This document shows positions 37,530 through 46,462 of a stretch of DNA of 59,713 nt, piece after piece. The notes beneath the pieces were generated by a model. The model ran no database searches and was not told where the DNA came from. It saw nothing but the letters and a program-made list of their open reading frames with translations. The DNA is from Pseudomonadota bacterium (GTDB taxonomy: Bacteria > Desulfobacterota > Desulfovibrionia > Desulfovibrionales > Desulfomicrobiaceae): NCBI GenBank assembly GCA_023393525.1, contig JAEWKZ010000027.1, positions 1-59,713 on the forward strand, in the 5' to 3' direction. Numbering within the stretch: position 1 is the first letter of the stretch; every line of letters starts with the position of its first letter. Made by a program: the position numbers and the translations under genes.

Positions 37530-38014
37530 GTCTCGTCACCTGCCTCCAGCTGCTTCATCATCCGGTCGAAGTCGCTTTCAAACAGCCGGTCCTGTACGAT
37601 GCGGTATTTTTCGAATTCGCTTTCGGCATGGGCCTTGGCAATTTCGGCAGTCACCTTACCGGCATCCTGCAGGATTTCGCGGTCGGTGTAGCCCACGGCG
37701 ATAATGGTGGGAAGCTTGTAGTGTTTGGTGTTGTAGCGTTTGCCATCGGCGGCAGTTATTCGAAAATTTCGAATAACTGAATCTTCCTGCAACTCACTGT
37801 CGGAGAACACCTTTTTCAGGTGGTAGTTGATGGTGTGGGTTTCCACATCGTAAAGCGTTCCCATCATTTTCTGGGTCAGCCAGATGCTTTCGTCGGCGTA
37901 AACCGCCTCGACGCCATCCGTGCCGCTGGCCGCGACAAAGGTCAGGTATTCCGCTGCCGAAGAACGGAGGAGGGAAAGCCCGTTCTTTTCGGTATTTTTC
38001 GGATTTTTGCTCAT
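37526..38014 (-). CDS. RhuM-family protein, internally shortened
   Basis: A 162-residue protein of the RhuM family, which is usually about 300-340 residues. Residues about 30-105 match the family N-terminus (WLTQKMMGTLYDVETHTINYHLKKVF, split, then NFRITAADGKRYNTKHYKLP and IIAVGY), and residues about 107-155 match its C-terminus (DREILQDAGKVTAEIAKAHA and EFEKYRIVQDRLFESDFDRM). The central region that normally follows VGY is missing in frame. The ATG at 38014 is preceded by AAAGGGG. RhuM proteins often lie in restriction and mobile loci; the role is unclear and may be altered by the deletion. Confidence 0.75.
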   Translation of the reverse strand: MSKNPKNTEKNGLSLLRSSAAEYLTFVAASGTDGVEAVYADESIWLTQKMMGTLYDVETHTINYHLKKVFSDSELQEDSVIRNFRITAADGKRYNTKHYKLPTIIAVGYTDREILQDAGKVTAEIAKAHAESEFEKYRIVQDRLFESDFDRMMKQLEAGDET

Positions 38015-38123
38015 TCGTGCCCCTTTGATCTGTCCACGCGAAGGCAACATGGCATCTTCCCCTTTGATCCCTTCTTACTCAGAACGTGCGCAAGTGCCGT
38101 ATTCATAGATCGCTTCCCTCACA

Positions 38124-39167
38124 TCAAAGGTCTTCCAGCAAATGGGCGATATCTTTCGGCGACGGCAGTTGGCCCTTCAGCGCCTTGGGCAGGGTCTTGG
38201 TGATTTCATAGGTGGCCACGCCGATGGGCTTCTTGGCGTCGTGCAGGGCGTATTCCACAATCGTGCGGCTCTTCTCCTTGCACAGGATGATGCCGATGGA
38301 GGGGTTTTCGTCCGCCTGGCGGATCTGCCGGTCCAGAGCAGTCAGGTAGAACTGCATTTTGCCGACGAATTCTGGCAGGAACTCGCCGACTTTCAATTCA
38401 ATGGCCACAAGACAGCGCAAACGGCGGTGAAACAGCAAGAGGTCGATGAAAAACTCTTTGCCGTCCACTTCCAGCCGATACTGGCTGCCCATGAAGGCGA
38501 ACATGCCGCCCATGGCCCGGAGGAAATCCTCAATCCGGACAATGAGCGCCCGTTCCAGTTCCCGCTCGCTGTGTTCCTCGCCCAGTTCCAGAAAATCGAA
38601 GGCGTATTCGTCCTTCACCGCCAACTTGGCCTGGGCGCGAAGTTCCGGCGTGAGCGTCTGGTCGAAATTGGTCTGACCCAGCAGGGATTTTTCATAACTC
38701 TGGTTGTCGATTTGGTGAATGAGGACATTCTTGGACCAGCCGAACTTGCGGGTCATGCGAATGTAGAACTCCCGCTCCAAATGATCCTTGCAGCGCTGAA
38801 GGATGACCAGATTGTGGCTCCAGCCGATTTGTGCAACCAGTGGTTGCACTCGCTCGTCATCGCGGTAGAGCAGGAAAAACTCACGCATGTAAAAGACGTT
38901 GCGCCGGGAAAATCCGCTGATGCCGGGGAACTCGGATCGCAGATCCTGGGATAGCTGGTCTGCGATGGACGCGCCGTGTTCGGCGTCCGCCTGCCGTTCC
39001 ACGATCAGCCGGCCGATATCCCAGTACAGGCCGACCAGTTCCTTGTTGACCGCCTTGAGGGCTTCGTATTGGGCGGAGCGGATGCGCTCCTTGATTTCGG
39101 ACAGCAGGTGCGGGTAATCGCCCGTTTTTGCCATATCCTGCTTGCGGCGGGTGTCAGTCGGTTCCAT
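38124..39167 (-). CDS. DUF1016 (YhcG-like) PD-(D/E)xK nuclease
   Basis: A 347-residue protein. The N-terminal DUF1016 domain (residues about 20-165) has LYWDIGRLIVERQ and IGWSHNLVILQRCKD; the C-terminal PD-(D/E)xK nuclease has Asp242 in FFIDLLLFHRRL and Glu257-Leu-Lys259 in VAIELKVGEF. YhcG-type proteins are common companions of restriction-modification systems. ATG 39167 follows AAGGGGA. It lies 41 bases downstream of the MmeI-like gene and 109 bases upstream of the RhuM-like gene, so the four are probably one transcription unit. Confidence 0.9.
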   Translation of the reverse strand: MEPTDTRRKQDMAKTGDYPHLLSEIKERIRSAQYEALKAVNKELVGLYWDIGRLIVERQADAEHGASIADQLSQDLRSEFPGISGFSRRNVFYMREFFLLYRDDERVQPLVAQIGWSHNLVILQRCKDHLEREFYIRMTRKFGWSKNVLIHQIDNQSYEKSLLGQTNFDQTLTPELRAQAKLAVKDEYAFDFLELGEEHSERELERALIVRIEDFLRAMGGMFAFMGSQYRLEVDGKEFFIDLLLFHRRLRCLVAIELKVGEFLPEFVGKMQFYLTALDRQIRQADENPSIGIILCKEKSRTIVEYALHDAKKPIGVATYEITKTLPKALKGQLPSPKDIAHLLEDL

Positions 39168-39208
39168 TCACGTTCCCCTTGGCATCGATTGCCTCACACA
39201 ACTCTGTA

Positions 39209-42200
39209 TCAGCCCAAATATCCCTTTTCACCTTTTCGGATCAGGCCGTGCACGGCAAGGCTCTGGGCGACGCGTTCAATTTTTGCGGCGGATGCGCCCT
39301 TGATTCCGGCCGCGATTTCATTGGTGGTGGCCTCGCGGCCGAGTGAGCGGAGTGTTTTCAGGAGTATCGCGATCCGACCAGTTTCGTCCTTGGGCCAGGG
39401 TATCGGCTCGGCCGTTTTTTGCTTGGATATTTGCCCCGGCATGGTGTCCAGCGGAAGGGTGGGCGATTTCTCTTCACGGGCGCTTCCCGGAGCCTGGTAC
39501 TCGGGCCGCAACCACCGGATCAAGCCTTGTTTTTCTTCGGCGGCGCGGATCGTGTTCAAGTCCACCAGTCGGGACAATATTTCGGAGTCGGAAAGATCGG
39601 CGGGCCAGCCATAGGCATCGGCAACGGCGGCATCGAGTTCGTTGTGCAGGGTAAGGAGCACGGTGCCCAAGGCCTGCTCATGCGCCTTTTTTTCCGCAGG
39701 CGTGAACGTTTGACCGGAGCGGAGGCGTTCCAGGGCGTTGTACATGCCGGTGAGGGTCAGGCCGGGGTGTTCGGCTTGCCTGGCCTTGCGGTGGGCGTCG
39801 AGACGTTCGGCCAGGTCACGGATGCGCTGACGGTGGTATTCGTCGGCGGCAGGGAAGGGAAAGGTTTCGAAACAGCGTGATTTGTTGTAGCGCGGGTCGT
39901 TGCCCATTCCAAGCCGACCACCAGCAGCCAAGGCCCAGACTACGTGGAACTTACTTGACAATATGCCGAGGAAAAAAGCGTCGTCTGTGGCAATATTGAC
40001 AAGCATATTGTCTGGCAGGATCGAGGCATCAAGGAATACAAAAATGCGATGTTTTGCCGTCTCTACTGTCGAAATATAACGGGGTAACCCATTTAATGCT
40101 GATCGCAGTTCAGTATTCTTACGTCCAAAAAGCCACCAAAAATTTCGCCTGTACGGCTCATTATTGTGGTCTCTTTCGGGTTTCACACGCTCTTTGACCC
40201 ATTGGTATACCTTTGGGAAACAGTTCAGAACTTCAATTTCTTCGAGGCCATCAAGGTCAATGACCATCACGTTGCGGCTAGTGCCTGTCAAATCGCGTCC
40301 GTTTCGGTAGTGGCGGATATGTTTTTCAAGTCCGGCGATGTGGCCTAGTCCTAGAGACTCAGCCTCGAAAGGTTTGACGATGAAGCCAGAACCGTGCAGC
40401 GCTACACCTCGACTTGCAATTTTTTCGTTGGCCTTCAGCAATTGAACGGTAGCAATGTCCGCCCCCACAGTCAGATCCGCATTGACCCGCCCCCACTGGC
40501 TGGACAACGTGACATCCCTTTCAACATCCGCCCCTTCTTTTTCATGCGTCACGCTTTGGACTTCTCCAGCTTCTTGACCAGGAGCACCAACCGTCAGCGC
40601 GATGCGCACTGCCGCACCATCGGCGCTGTCCACCCAGGGATGGTCCGGAATGGCGAAGGTCACGGACAGTCCCGCATCCAGGTGCAGGGCTATTATCCGC
40701 CTGTTGAAGGCTTGGGAAATGCTGTTGGTGGTGATGAAGCCGAAGCGAACCGCCTTTTTCGCCCTGACAATCCCGGCGGCCTTGTGCCACCAGTACATGA
40801 CCAGATCGCAGGATTCCGGCAGTTCCGGGTATGCTTTGGCCAAGGCTTCAAAATAGCCTTGTCCAAGAATGCCGCGCTTGGAACTTCCGCCCAGGAACGG
40901 CGGATTGCCCAGAATGAAGTCCGCCTCGGGCCACGATGCCGGGCGCGGGTTTTTGAACACCATGTCCGGAAGGGTCTTTTCCGGGTCCGGGACTTCGCGG
41001 CCCGTGACCGGATCGGTTTTGGTGCTGCGGCCATCCCAGCGCATTTCAGGCTTTCCGCTCTTGTCCGTGCGATACTCCCAGCCATCAAAGGCCAGGATCG
41101 CGTCGCGGGATTCAATGTTGCGGAAGGCGCGGATGATCGGCTCGGATGGCGGCGTGTGCCCATGGGTGCGGAAGTGCCATTGCAGATACCCTATCCACAA
41201 TACCATTTCCGCGATTCGCGCGGCCCTGGAGTTGAGTTCAAGGCCAAGGAACTGGTGCGGGTCCACATGCGCCCCTTCCATGAGCAAGCGGCCCTGGGCG
41301 CCATAACGGGCCTCTTCCTGGATCACCTCGGCTTCAAGACGCTTGAGGAGTTCGAACGAAACATAAAGGAAATTGCCCGTGCCGCAGGCCGGGTCCAGAA
41401 TGCGCAGCAGGCAGAGCTTTTTCTGAAAGGCGGTCACGATTTTCAAGGCCTTGCCCGTGTCGCCGTCTTCGGCGGCCATTGCGGCTGCCGCCTGGACGCT
41501 TCGCCATTCTTCCCGCAGGGGCGTGATGAGCGTCGGGGCAACCAGACGTTCGACGTAGGCGCGGGGAGTGAAATGCGCTCCGAGCTTGTGCCGTTCGTGC
41601 GGATCAAGAGCCCGTTCCAGCAAGGTGCCGAAAATGGCGGGCTCCACTTCGCGCCAATCGGCCTTGGCTGCCTTGAGCAGCACTTCAATTTGAATGCGGT
41701 TCAGGGGCAGGGCCAGGGGATCGGCGAAGATGCCGCCATTGAAGCGCAAAAGCTTGTCCTGAATGGCCACGGACCAGCCGCCAATATTCATGGCGTGCCA
41801 AAGATCACTGGCCGTGGGCGCGAATCCTTCGGGCTTGCTGAGGCCGTTTTCAAGAATCTTCTGGAAACAGTTTTCAGGCAAAAGCCCCACGTCTTCGGCA
41901 AACATGGTGAACAGACAGCGCATGAGGAAGGCGGAAACGTCGTCGGGCGCATGGTCGCCCTCAAGGGATTTGGCCAGTTCCGCCAAGTGCGCGGCGATTT
42001 CGCGCGTAACCTTGGCCGAGCGTCGGGACGGGTCCAGAGAAAGAGGATCGTCCCAAATGGCCTTGAACATGGCCGCCACTTCGGGCCTGGCGAGGTCCGC
42101 GAGAGAGAAGCGATGTTTGCCGGGCGCGGGGTAGGGCGCGTAAAGGCCGCCGGTGCGTGAAAATTCCGCGTAGATATCGAAAGAAAAACCGACGTCGATG

Positions 42201-42622
42201 ACGATGATGAACGGCGGGCGGCCCTCGGTGGCGGGGAGGCGGCGCACATAGTCTTCCGCCTGGTGAAAGGCGCGGTCCATGAGGCGGTCCCAGGCCGAGG
42301 TGCCGCGCTTGGTTCCCGCCTTGGCGGGCCGGGCGACGATGTGTTCCAGAGGTGTTTTTTCGCGGACCTCTATGCCCTGCTTGGATTCGAGGACAAAGCA
42401 GCCGCGCTTGTAGAGATCGATGCGGAGGTCATGGATCTTGTTTTCATCGTCCTTGTACGGAACGGAGTGCTCGAATTCATAGCCGGGAACGGTTTCCGCG
42501 TCCGTGGGCATCGGCGGCAGTTCGAGAACGGAAATGAATTCGGTCAAGAAACGCTGGCTGTTCCCTCGTTCCGAGCCGTGGGAATTGCTCCAACGGGCGA
42601 TGAATTCCGCGATATCCGCCAT
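39209..42622 (-). CDS. MmeI-like type IIL restriction-modification enzyme (single polypeptide)
   Basis: A 1137-residue enzyme combining DNA cleavage, adenine methylation and recognition. N-terminal endonuclease: Asp69, then nine residues, then Glu79-Ser-Lys81 in RIDLYKRGCFVLESK, the MmeI spacing. A helical spacer follows; methyltransferase motif I DPACGTGNFL is near residue 410 and motif IV NPPFLGG at 573. A target-recognition domain is expected in residues about 700-960. The tail ends with a winged-helix-like extension (NEIAAGIKGASAAKIERV). All motifs look intact, so it should be active. First gene of the MmeI-DUF1016-RhuM-Fic cluster. Confidence 0.9.
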   Translation of the reverse strand: MADIAEFIARWSNSHGSERGNSQRFLTEFISVLELPPMPTDAETVPGYEFEHSVPYKDDENKIHDLRIDLYKRGCFVLESKQGIEVREKTPLEHIVARPAKAGTKRGTSAWDRLMDRAFHQAEDYVRRLPATEGRPPFIIVIDVGFSFDIYAEFSRTGGLYAPYPAPGKHRFSLADLARPEVAAMFKAIWDDPLSLDPSRRSAKVTREIAAHLAELAKSLEGDHAPDDVSAFLMRCLFTMFAEDVGLLPENCFQKILENGLSKPEGFAPTASDLWHAMNIGGWSVAIQDKLLRFNGGIFADPLALPLNRIQIEVLLKAAKADWREVEPAIFGTLLERALDPHERHKLGAHFTPRAYVERLVAPTLITPLREEWRSVQAAAAMAAEDGDTGKALKIVTAFQKKLCLLRILDPACGTGNFLYVSFELLKRLEAEVIQEEARYGAQGRLLMEGAHVDPHQFLGLELNSRAARIAEMVLWIGYLQWHFRTHGHTPPSEPIIRAFRNIESRDAILAFDGWEYRTDKSGKPEMRWDGRSTKTDPVTGREVPDPEKTLPDMVFKNPRPASWPEADFILGNPPFLGGSSKRGILGQGYFEALAKAYPELPESCDLVMYWWHKAAGIVRAKKAVRFGFITTNSISQAFNRRIIALHLDAGLSVTFAIPDHPWVDSADGAAVRIALTVGAPGQEAGEVQSVTHEKEGADVERDVTLSSQWGRVNADLTVGADIATVQLLKANEKIASRGVALHGSGFIVKPFEAESLGLGHIAGLEKHIRHYRNGRDLTGTSRNVMVIDLDGLEEIEVLNCFPKVYQWVKERVKPERDHNNEPYRRNFWWLFGRKNTELRSALNGLPRYISTVETAKHRIFVFLDASILPDNMLVNIATDDAFFLGILSSKFHVVWALAAGGRLGMGNDPRYNKSRCFETFPFPAADEYHRQRIRDLAERLDAHRKARQAEHPGLTLTGMYNALERLRSGQTFTPAEKKAHEQALGTVLLTLHNELDAAVADAYGWPADLSDSEILSRLVDLNTIRAAEEKQGLIRWLRPEYQAPGSAREEKSPTLPLDTMPGQISKQKTAEPIPWPKDETGRIAILLKTLRSLGREATTNEIAAGIKGASAAKIERVAQSLAVHGLIRKGEKGYLG

Positions 42623-42718
42623 GGTTTTTCCTGGTATTTTGAATAAAAATGGGGTTTTCGGTGAAGAAAACCCCTGCCATCATTCGGGAAACATCGCAAG
42701 AAATTGAACAAAATTACA
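42623..42718 (-). promoter_or_regulatory. Leader upstream of the MmeI-like gene, shared with the P-type ATPase
   Basis: On the minus strand it contains the perfect hairpin GGGGTTTTC-TTCACC-GAAAACCCC about 35-60 bases before the start, then CAGGA as ribosome site. The same place in the ATPase leader has a weaker hairpin with different bases. No gene is seen in the remainder of 42719-43008. Confidence 0.6.
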
Positions 42719-43008
42719 TGCTGGTCCGTACCAGCAAACAGGAGCATGGCCCTGGTCAATCGAGAGGCGGATGTCCGGCATGGCATTTGTTGCTCAAGAC
42801 TTTTACATCACTATTTCTGGATGTTATGCAAAAAAAAATCCTGGATTCAGGAACGTGATATCAAGTCGAGCCCCAAGTTCCCGCCCAGGAAACAACTTTT
42901 CTCCCCCCGATTTCAAGGCTCCGGACGAGGATGCTGGGTTTGCAACGGGAGTGAATACCAGGAACAATCTCCCAACGAATCTGCTTCGATTCCGAAAACC
43001 GGACCGAC

Positions 43009-44178
43009 CTACCTTGCCGGCAGTTCCGTGCCGCGACTCATGATCTCGATATAGCCTGCGTAGCTGAACAGGCGGTTGCGTTTCTGGGCGGTCAGTTCCT
43101 TGACAATGCCGAGCTGCCTCAGGTGGCCGAGCGCCTTGTTGACCGTCGCCGGTGTGATACCGGTCTTCTCCACCAACGAGCCCGAGGTGGCGATGGGATG
43201 TTCCATGAGCGCCCGGTGGATCCGCAGAGTGGAAGCCGCCGCCCGTCCCAGGCCGCTGATCTTGTCACGGTCCTGGTTCGACAGGTCCAGGAGCTGCTGG
43301 GCAGTCTCCACTGCCTGGGTGGCGGTGACGATCACGGCCTCGGCAAAGAAGTCGAGCCAGGCTTCCCAGTCGCCGGTCGTGCGCACGTTGTTGAGCAGCT
43401 CGTAGTAATACTGGCGGTGCGCCTTGAAGTAGAGACTGAGGTAGAGCATCGGCTCCCGCAGCACCTTCTGCTCGCATAGCAGCAGCGCGATCAGCAGACG
43501 GCCGAGACGGCCATTACCATCAAGGAACGGGTGGATCGTCTCGAACTGGACATGGGCCAGCGCCGCCTTGAGCAGCACCGGGGTCGGCTCCGGCTGGTCA
43601 TGGAGGAAGAGCTCCAGCTTGCTCATGCACTCCAGCACCTCTTCGGCCGGAGGCGGAATGAAGGCCGCGTTGCCCGGCCGGGTGCCGCCGATCCAGTTCT
43701 GGCTGCGCCGGAACTCGCCCGGGGTCTGATTGCTGCCCCGGCCCTTGGTCAGCAGCACGCCGTGAATCTCGCGGAACAGCCGCAGCGACAGTGGCAGCCC
43801 TTCCTTCAGCAGGCGCAGACCATGGTCGAGGGCCGCGACATAGTTGCTGACCTCCCGCACGTCATCCAGCGGCACGCCGGGCTCCTGGTCCAACTCGAAC
43901 AGCAGCAGGTCGGACAAGGAAGACTGGGTTCCCTCTATCATGGATGAGAGCACCGCCTCTTTGCGAACGTACATGTAGAGGAACAGCGAAGTTTCCGGCA
44001 GCAAGGTCGAGACGCTGTCCAGCCGCCCGAGCGCCAGCAGCGCCTGGTCAAACTTGCTGCGCAGCTCCGGGGTCCAATGGATGGGCGGTCGCGGCGGTAG
44101 CGGCGCAGGCACGAAGGCCTGAACCTTCTCACCCACCGTCGATATGGTCACGTATCTGCCTTGGAGTTCTCGCTTCAT
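43009..44178 (-). CDS. Fic-domain protein (SoFic-like)
   Basis: A 389-residue Fic protein with an N-terminal Fic/DOC leader domain, inhibitory motif SSMIEG (residues 78-83), catalytic motif HPFLDGNGRLGR (216-227), and a C-terminal winged helix (TSGSLVEKTGITPATVNKAL) in residues about 315-375. The whole layout matches chromosomal SoFic-type proteins, which AMPylate partners and may autoregulate. It is only distantly similar to the Fic protein at 36510-37529. A gap of almost 390 bases separates it from the MmeI-like gene. Confidence 0.9.
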   Translation of the reverse strand: MKRELQGRYVTISTVGEKVQAFVPAPLPPRPPIHWTPELRSKFDQALLALGRLDSVSTLLPETSLFLYMYVRKEAVLSSMIEGTQSSLSDLLLFELDQEPGVPLDDVREVSNYVAALDHGLRLLKEGLPLSLRLFREIHGVLLTKGRGSNQTPGEFRRSQNWIGGTRPGNAAFIPPPAEEVLECMSKLELFLHDQPEPTPVLLKAALAHVQFETIHPFLDGNGRLGRLLIALLLCEQKVLREPMLYLSLYFKAHRQYYYELLNNVRTTGDWEAWLDFFAEAVIVTATQAVETAQQLLDLSNQDRDKISGLGRAAASTLRIHRALMEHPIATSGSLVEKTGITPATVNKALGHLRQLGIVKELTAQKRNRLFSYAGYIEIMSRGTELPAR

Positions 44179-44439
44179 TCTACCTGCCTCGAACCTAAAA
44201 CATGATTCGCTTTTATTTTACCTTAGCCGCATATCCTAAAATAGAGTGTCGGGAAGCAAAAATCAAGCGGGTTTCCCGATGAGTTGTTTCGATTTCCTCA
44301 GAAGAGCGTTCGGCGCTGCAACGAATCAGGGGCCCAACAGAGAACGAAGAACGGAAAGATGGGGAGAATAGATGGTGCCAAGAGGTGTTTTGGAAAGATG
44401 TGAAACTGGCGCAACCCCTTTAGAAGCAAGGGAAAAAAG

Positions 44440-44480
44440 AAAACCCGCCACCCCGGAGAATGCCCCGGAGAGACGGGTTT
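44440..44480. terminator. GC-rich hairpin in the gap between Fic and MobV genes
   Basis: AACCCG near 44450 pairs with CGGGTTT near 44473 with a CCGG-rich interior and flanking A/T runs. The rest of 44179-44736 shows no gene; it contains two ATGCCCCC stretches near 44562 and 44575 of unknown meaning. Confidence 0.35.
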
Positions 44481-44736
44481 GTCTTTTCTAAATGCCGGGG
44501 AGAATCGAACAATTTAAATTGAATCAGCAACCATAAGGCTTCAGCCAAAACAAAATAGATTATATGCCCCCACAAATGCCCCCAAGTAGCAAATCGTCGC
44601 CTAGGGGCTTTTTAAATTTCTCCAAAAAATGTCCAAGAGCAGGCAAGAGAAGTGGCTCCAAAAATTAGCACAAGCCTTTAGGTGGAAACTCTGCCAGCCC
44701 GGACACCTTCAAACGAAATTGATCAGGGAGCAGAGA

Positions 44737-44845
44737 ATGACCAAGCGGACCAGACGGAAGTACACAGCAGAATTCAAAGCCAAGGTGCGGCGCTAGCTGC
44801 AATTGGGGGAGCAAGACCCTTGTCGAATTGATGAAGCGTTATGAT
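44737..44845 (+). pseudogene. IS3-family OrfA transposase remnant with frameshifts
   Basis: ATG with GGGAG upstream encodes MTKRTRRKYTAEFKAKV, the start of an IS3 OrfA; the reading then continues as ALAAIGG in one frame and SKTLVELMKRYD in another, before similarity ends near 44845. So this is a decayed insertion-sequence fragment at the left border of the AT-rich segment. Confidence 0.75.
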
Positions 44846-44857
44846 TATCATATTATC

Positions 44858-44888
44858 TTGACTCCCCTAGTAGGTTATGGGAAGTCAA
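44858..44888. other. Inverted repeat upstream of the relaxase gene (possible oriT)
   Basis: TTGACTCCC (44858-44866) faces GGGAAGTCAA (44879-44888) with one bulged base and a 12-base spacer, 126 bases upstream of the MobV-like gene. Relaxases of this class nick beside such hairpins, but no nick-site consensus is recognised. Confidence 0.3.
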
Positions 44889-45013
44889 TTATTAGGAGAT
44901 GCTTAAAACGTATATGGCAGCTCCATGACGTATTTTGGGCAGGCTGAATATTATTGAAGCGCAAATTTGCTGTAATTAAATTTTAAACTTTAAAACTTAT
45001 ATCAGGAAAAGAT

Positions 45014-46252
45014 ATGACACTCTCAGTCAGTGTACGAATTGAGCCTGTATCAGCTCAAAAGTATGAAGCGCAGCGAAATCATGATTTGAGAATAAGTCCG
45101 CCTGATTATATTGCTCAGGAACGCTCAGGGATGAATTCAATCCCTAGAATGCCTCCAGCTTTAAATAAAATTCATAAAATTAACAAAATTTTTAAACAAA
45201 AAGCAAAATTTAAAGCATCAAAAATGTTACAGGAGGCTGAAAAAGGATCAAAAGAATACGAAATTGCAAAAAAATCTGTTATGGCTGCGCGACAAGGATA
45301 TAATGAACTTGGAAACGTAGCATTTATCGGGATAATTACATTCAGTATTAAGGCACAGCTCATTATCAATAAGCTTTCAAATAAAGATCAAGATATTAGA
45401 TATATGTTGGCTGCTCACAGAGTAGCTGAAGAACTTGGATCAAAAGCGATTTATTTAACATCGCATAGGGATGAATGTTCTCCACACGCCCATTTTGCAA
45501 TAACAGCTGTAGGTGTTAATGGTCGAAAGTTGGACCCAAAGCGTGGAGATTGCAGTCGACTACAGGACGTTGTTGCGGAAGTTTATGCGGATTTAGGTTT
45601 GTGTCGTGGAATATATAAAGCCCAGCGAATACGATCCGGAGAAAATAGGAGTAAAATTATTCATGAAACTGTTGCACAGCTTCATGCTAGGCTCCCTAGA
45701 GATCTTGCCAATGCCCAGCGGAATGTTAGTAAAGCGCGAAATAAGTTTAATAAAATTCAAATTGAGATAATGGAAGCGCAGAGTAATAATATTCTTAAAT
45801 TGAAAAAAATGAAAGATGAGATTACTAAACTTCAATTTTATATTAATAAATTAAATTTTGACAAAGATTTAATATTAAAAATAATCGAAAACAAAAAAAA
45901 TGAATTTCAAATTATTATTAATCAATTGAATGAAATGAAGCTTAGAAAAGAAGATTTAGAAAAACAAAATAAATCTATTGAACAATTAAAAAACAAAAAT
46001 AAAATTGAAATTTTAAAAAGTGATATAAAAATTCCTGCTTATGAAGCGATTGTAGAATATATTATAAACAATAATAGCGATATTTTAGATTTAGAGTGGA
46101 AAAATTTCGTAATTGATTTAATAAGTGATAATATTGTTAATATTGAAGAAATTAATGAGGTATTTAAAGGATCTCCATTGCAAAATAAAATATCAGATGC
46201 ATGTTCTGAAATTAAAGCGAAGAGTACCCTTCCCCTAAAATCGGGCCATTGA
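45014..46252 (+). CDS. MobV (Pre/Mob)-type relaxase, probably truncated at the 3' end
   Basis: Relaxases nick plasmid or element DNA at oriT to start conjugative mobilisation. Here NHDLR (residues 22-26) matches the first MobV motif, and HRDECSPHAHF (151-161) the metal-binding HxDE-PHxH motif; residues about 180-202 (LQDVVAEVYADLGLCRG) fit the family's third motif. The C-terminal 200 residues are a Lys/Asn/Ile-rich coiled coil. Base composition is far more AT-rich than the surroundings, and the last residues (STLPLKSGH) are encoded by GC-richer DNA running into an IS3 fragment, so the true C-terminus was probably lost. AGGAAAAG precedes the ATG. Confidence 0.8.
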   Translation: MTLSVSVRIEPVSAQKYEAQRNHDLRISPPDYIAQERSGMNSIPRMPPALNKIHKINKIFKQKAKFKASKMLQEAEKGSKEYEIAKKSVMAARQGYNELGNVAFIGIITFSIKAQLIINKLSNKDQDIRYMLAAHRVAEELGSKAIYLTSHRDECSPHAHFAITAVGVNGRKLDPKRGDCSRLQDVVAEVYADLGLCRGIYKAQRIRSGENRSKIIHETVAQLHARLPRDLANAQRNVSKARNKFNKIQIEIMEAQSNNILKLKKMKDEITKLQFYINKLNFDKDLILKIIENKKNEFQIIINQLNEMKLRKEDLEKQNKSIEQLKNKNKIEILKSDIKIPAYEAIVEYIINNNSDILDLEWKNFVIDLISDNIVNIEEINEVFKGSPLQNKISDACSEIKAKSTLPLKSGH

Positions 46253-46381
46253 AAAATAGAGATCTCTGGTAAAGATTGCCTCATGGAGGGCAGGATGAAG
46301 AAGTCTCGATTTTCGGAAAGCCAGATCATTTGGATTTTGAAAGAAGTCGAATCTAAAGGTTTAGGAGTTGGTGGATCCTAG
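46228..46381 (+). pseudogene. IS3-family insertion sequence fragment (end plus OrfA start)
   Basis: The composition changes at about 46228 with TACCCTTCCCCTAAAATCGG, resembling an IS3 terminal repeat. ATG 46295 then encodes MKKSRFSESQIIWILKEVES, an OrfA N-terminus different from the one at 44737, which breaks off after 28 codons. It separates the relaxase gene from jetA and probably disrupted the native upstream region of the Wadjet operon. Confidence 0.7.
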
Positions 46382-46462
46382 TTATGCGCTTATTCATCAA
46401 TCATTGCAGCCTTGGCTGCATAAGGTGGACCCCGCTTGGCAATCCGTATATCTGCTATCGGC

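Noticed and set aside
40394..42160. 588-codon plus-strand open frame opposite the MmeI-like gene
   Set aside because: Antisense shadow; the minus strand carries intact nuclease and methyltransferase motifs.
44530..44660. Attachment site or integrase remnant in the ATGCCCCC-containing stretch
   Set aside because: No tRNA gene, no integrase motif and no matching direct repeat elsewhere in the window.
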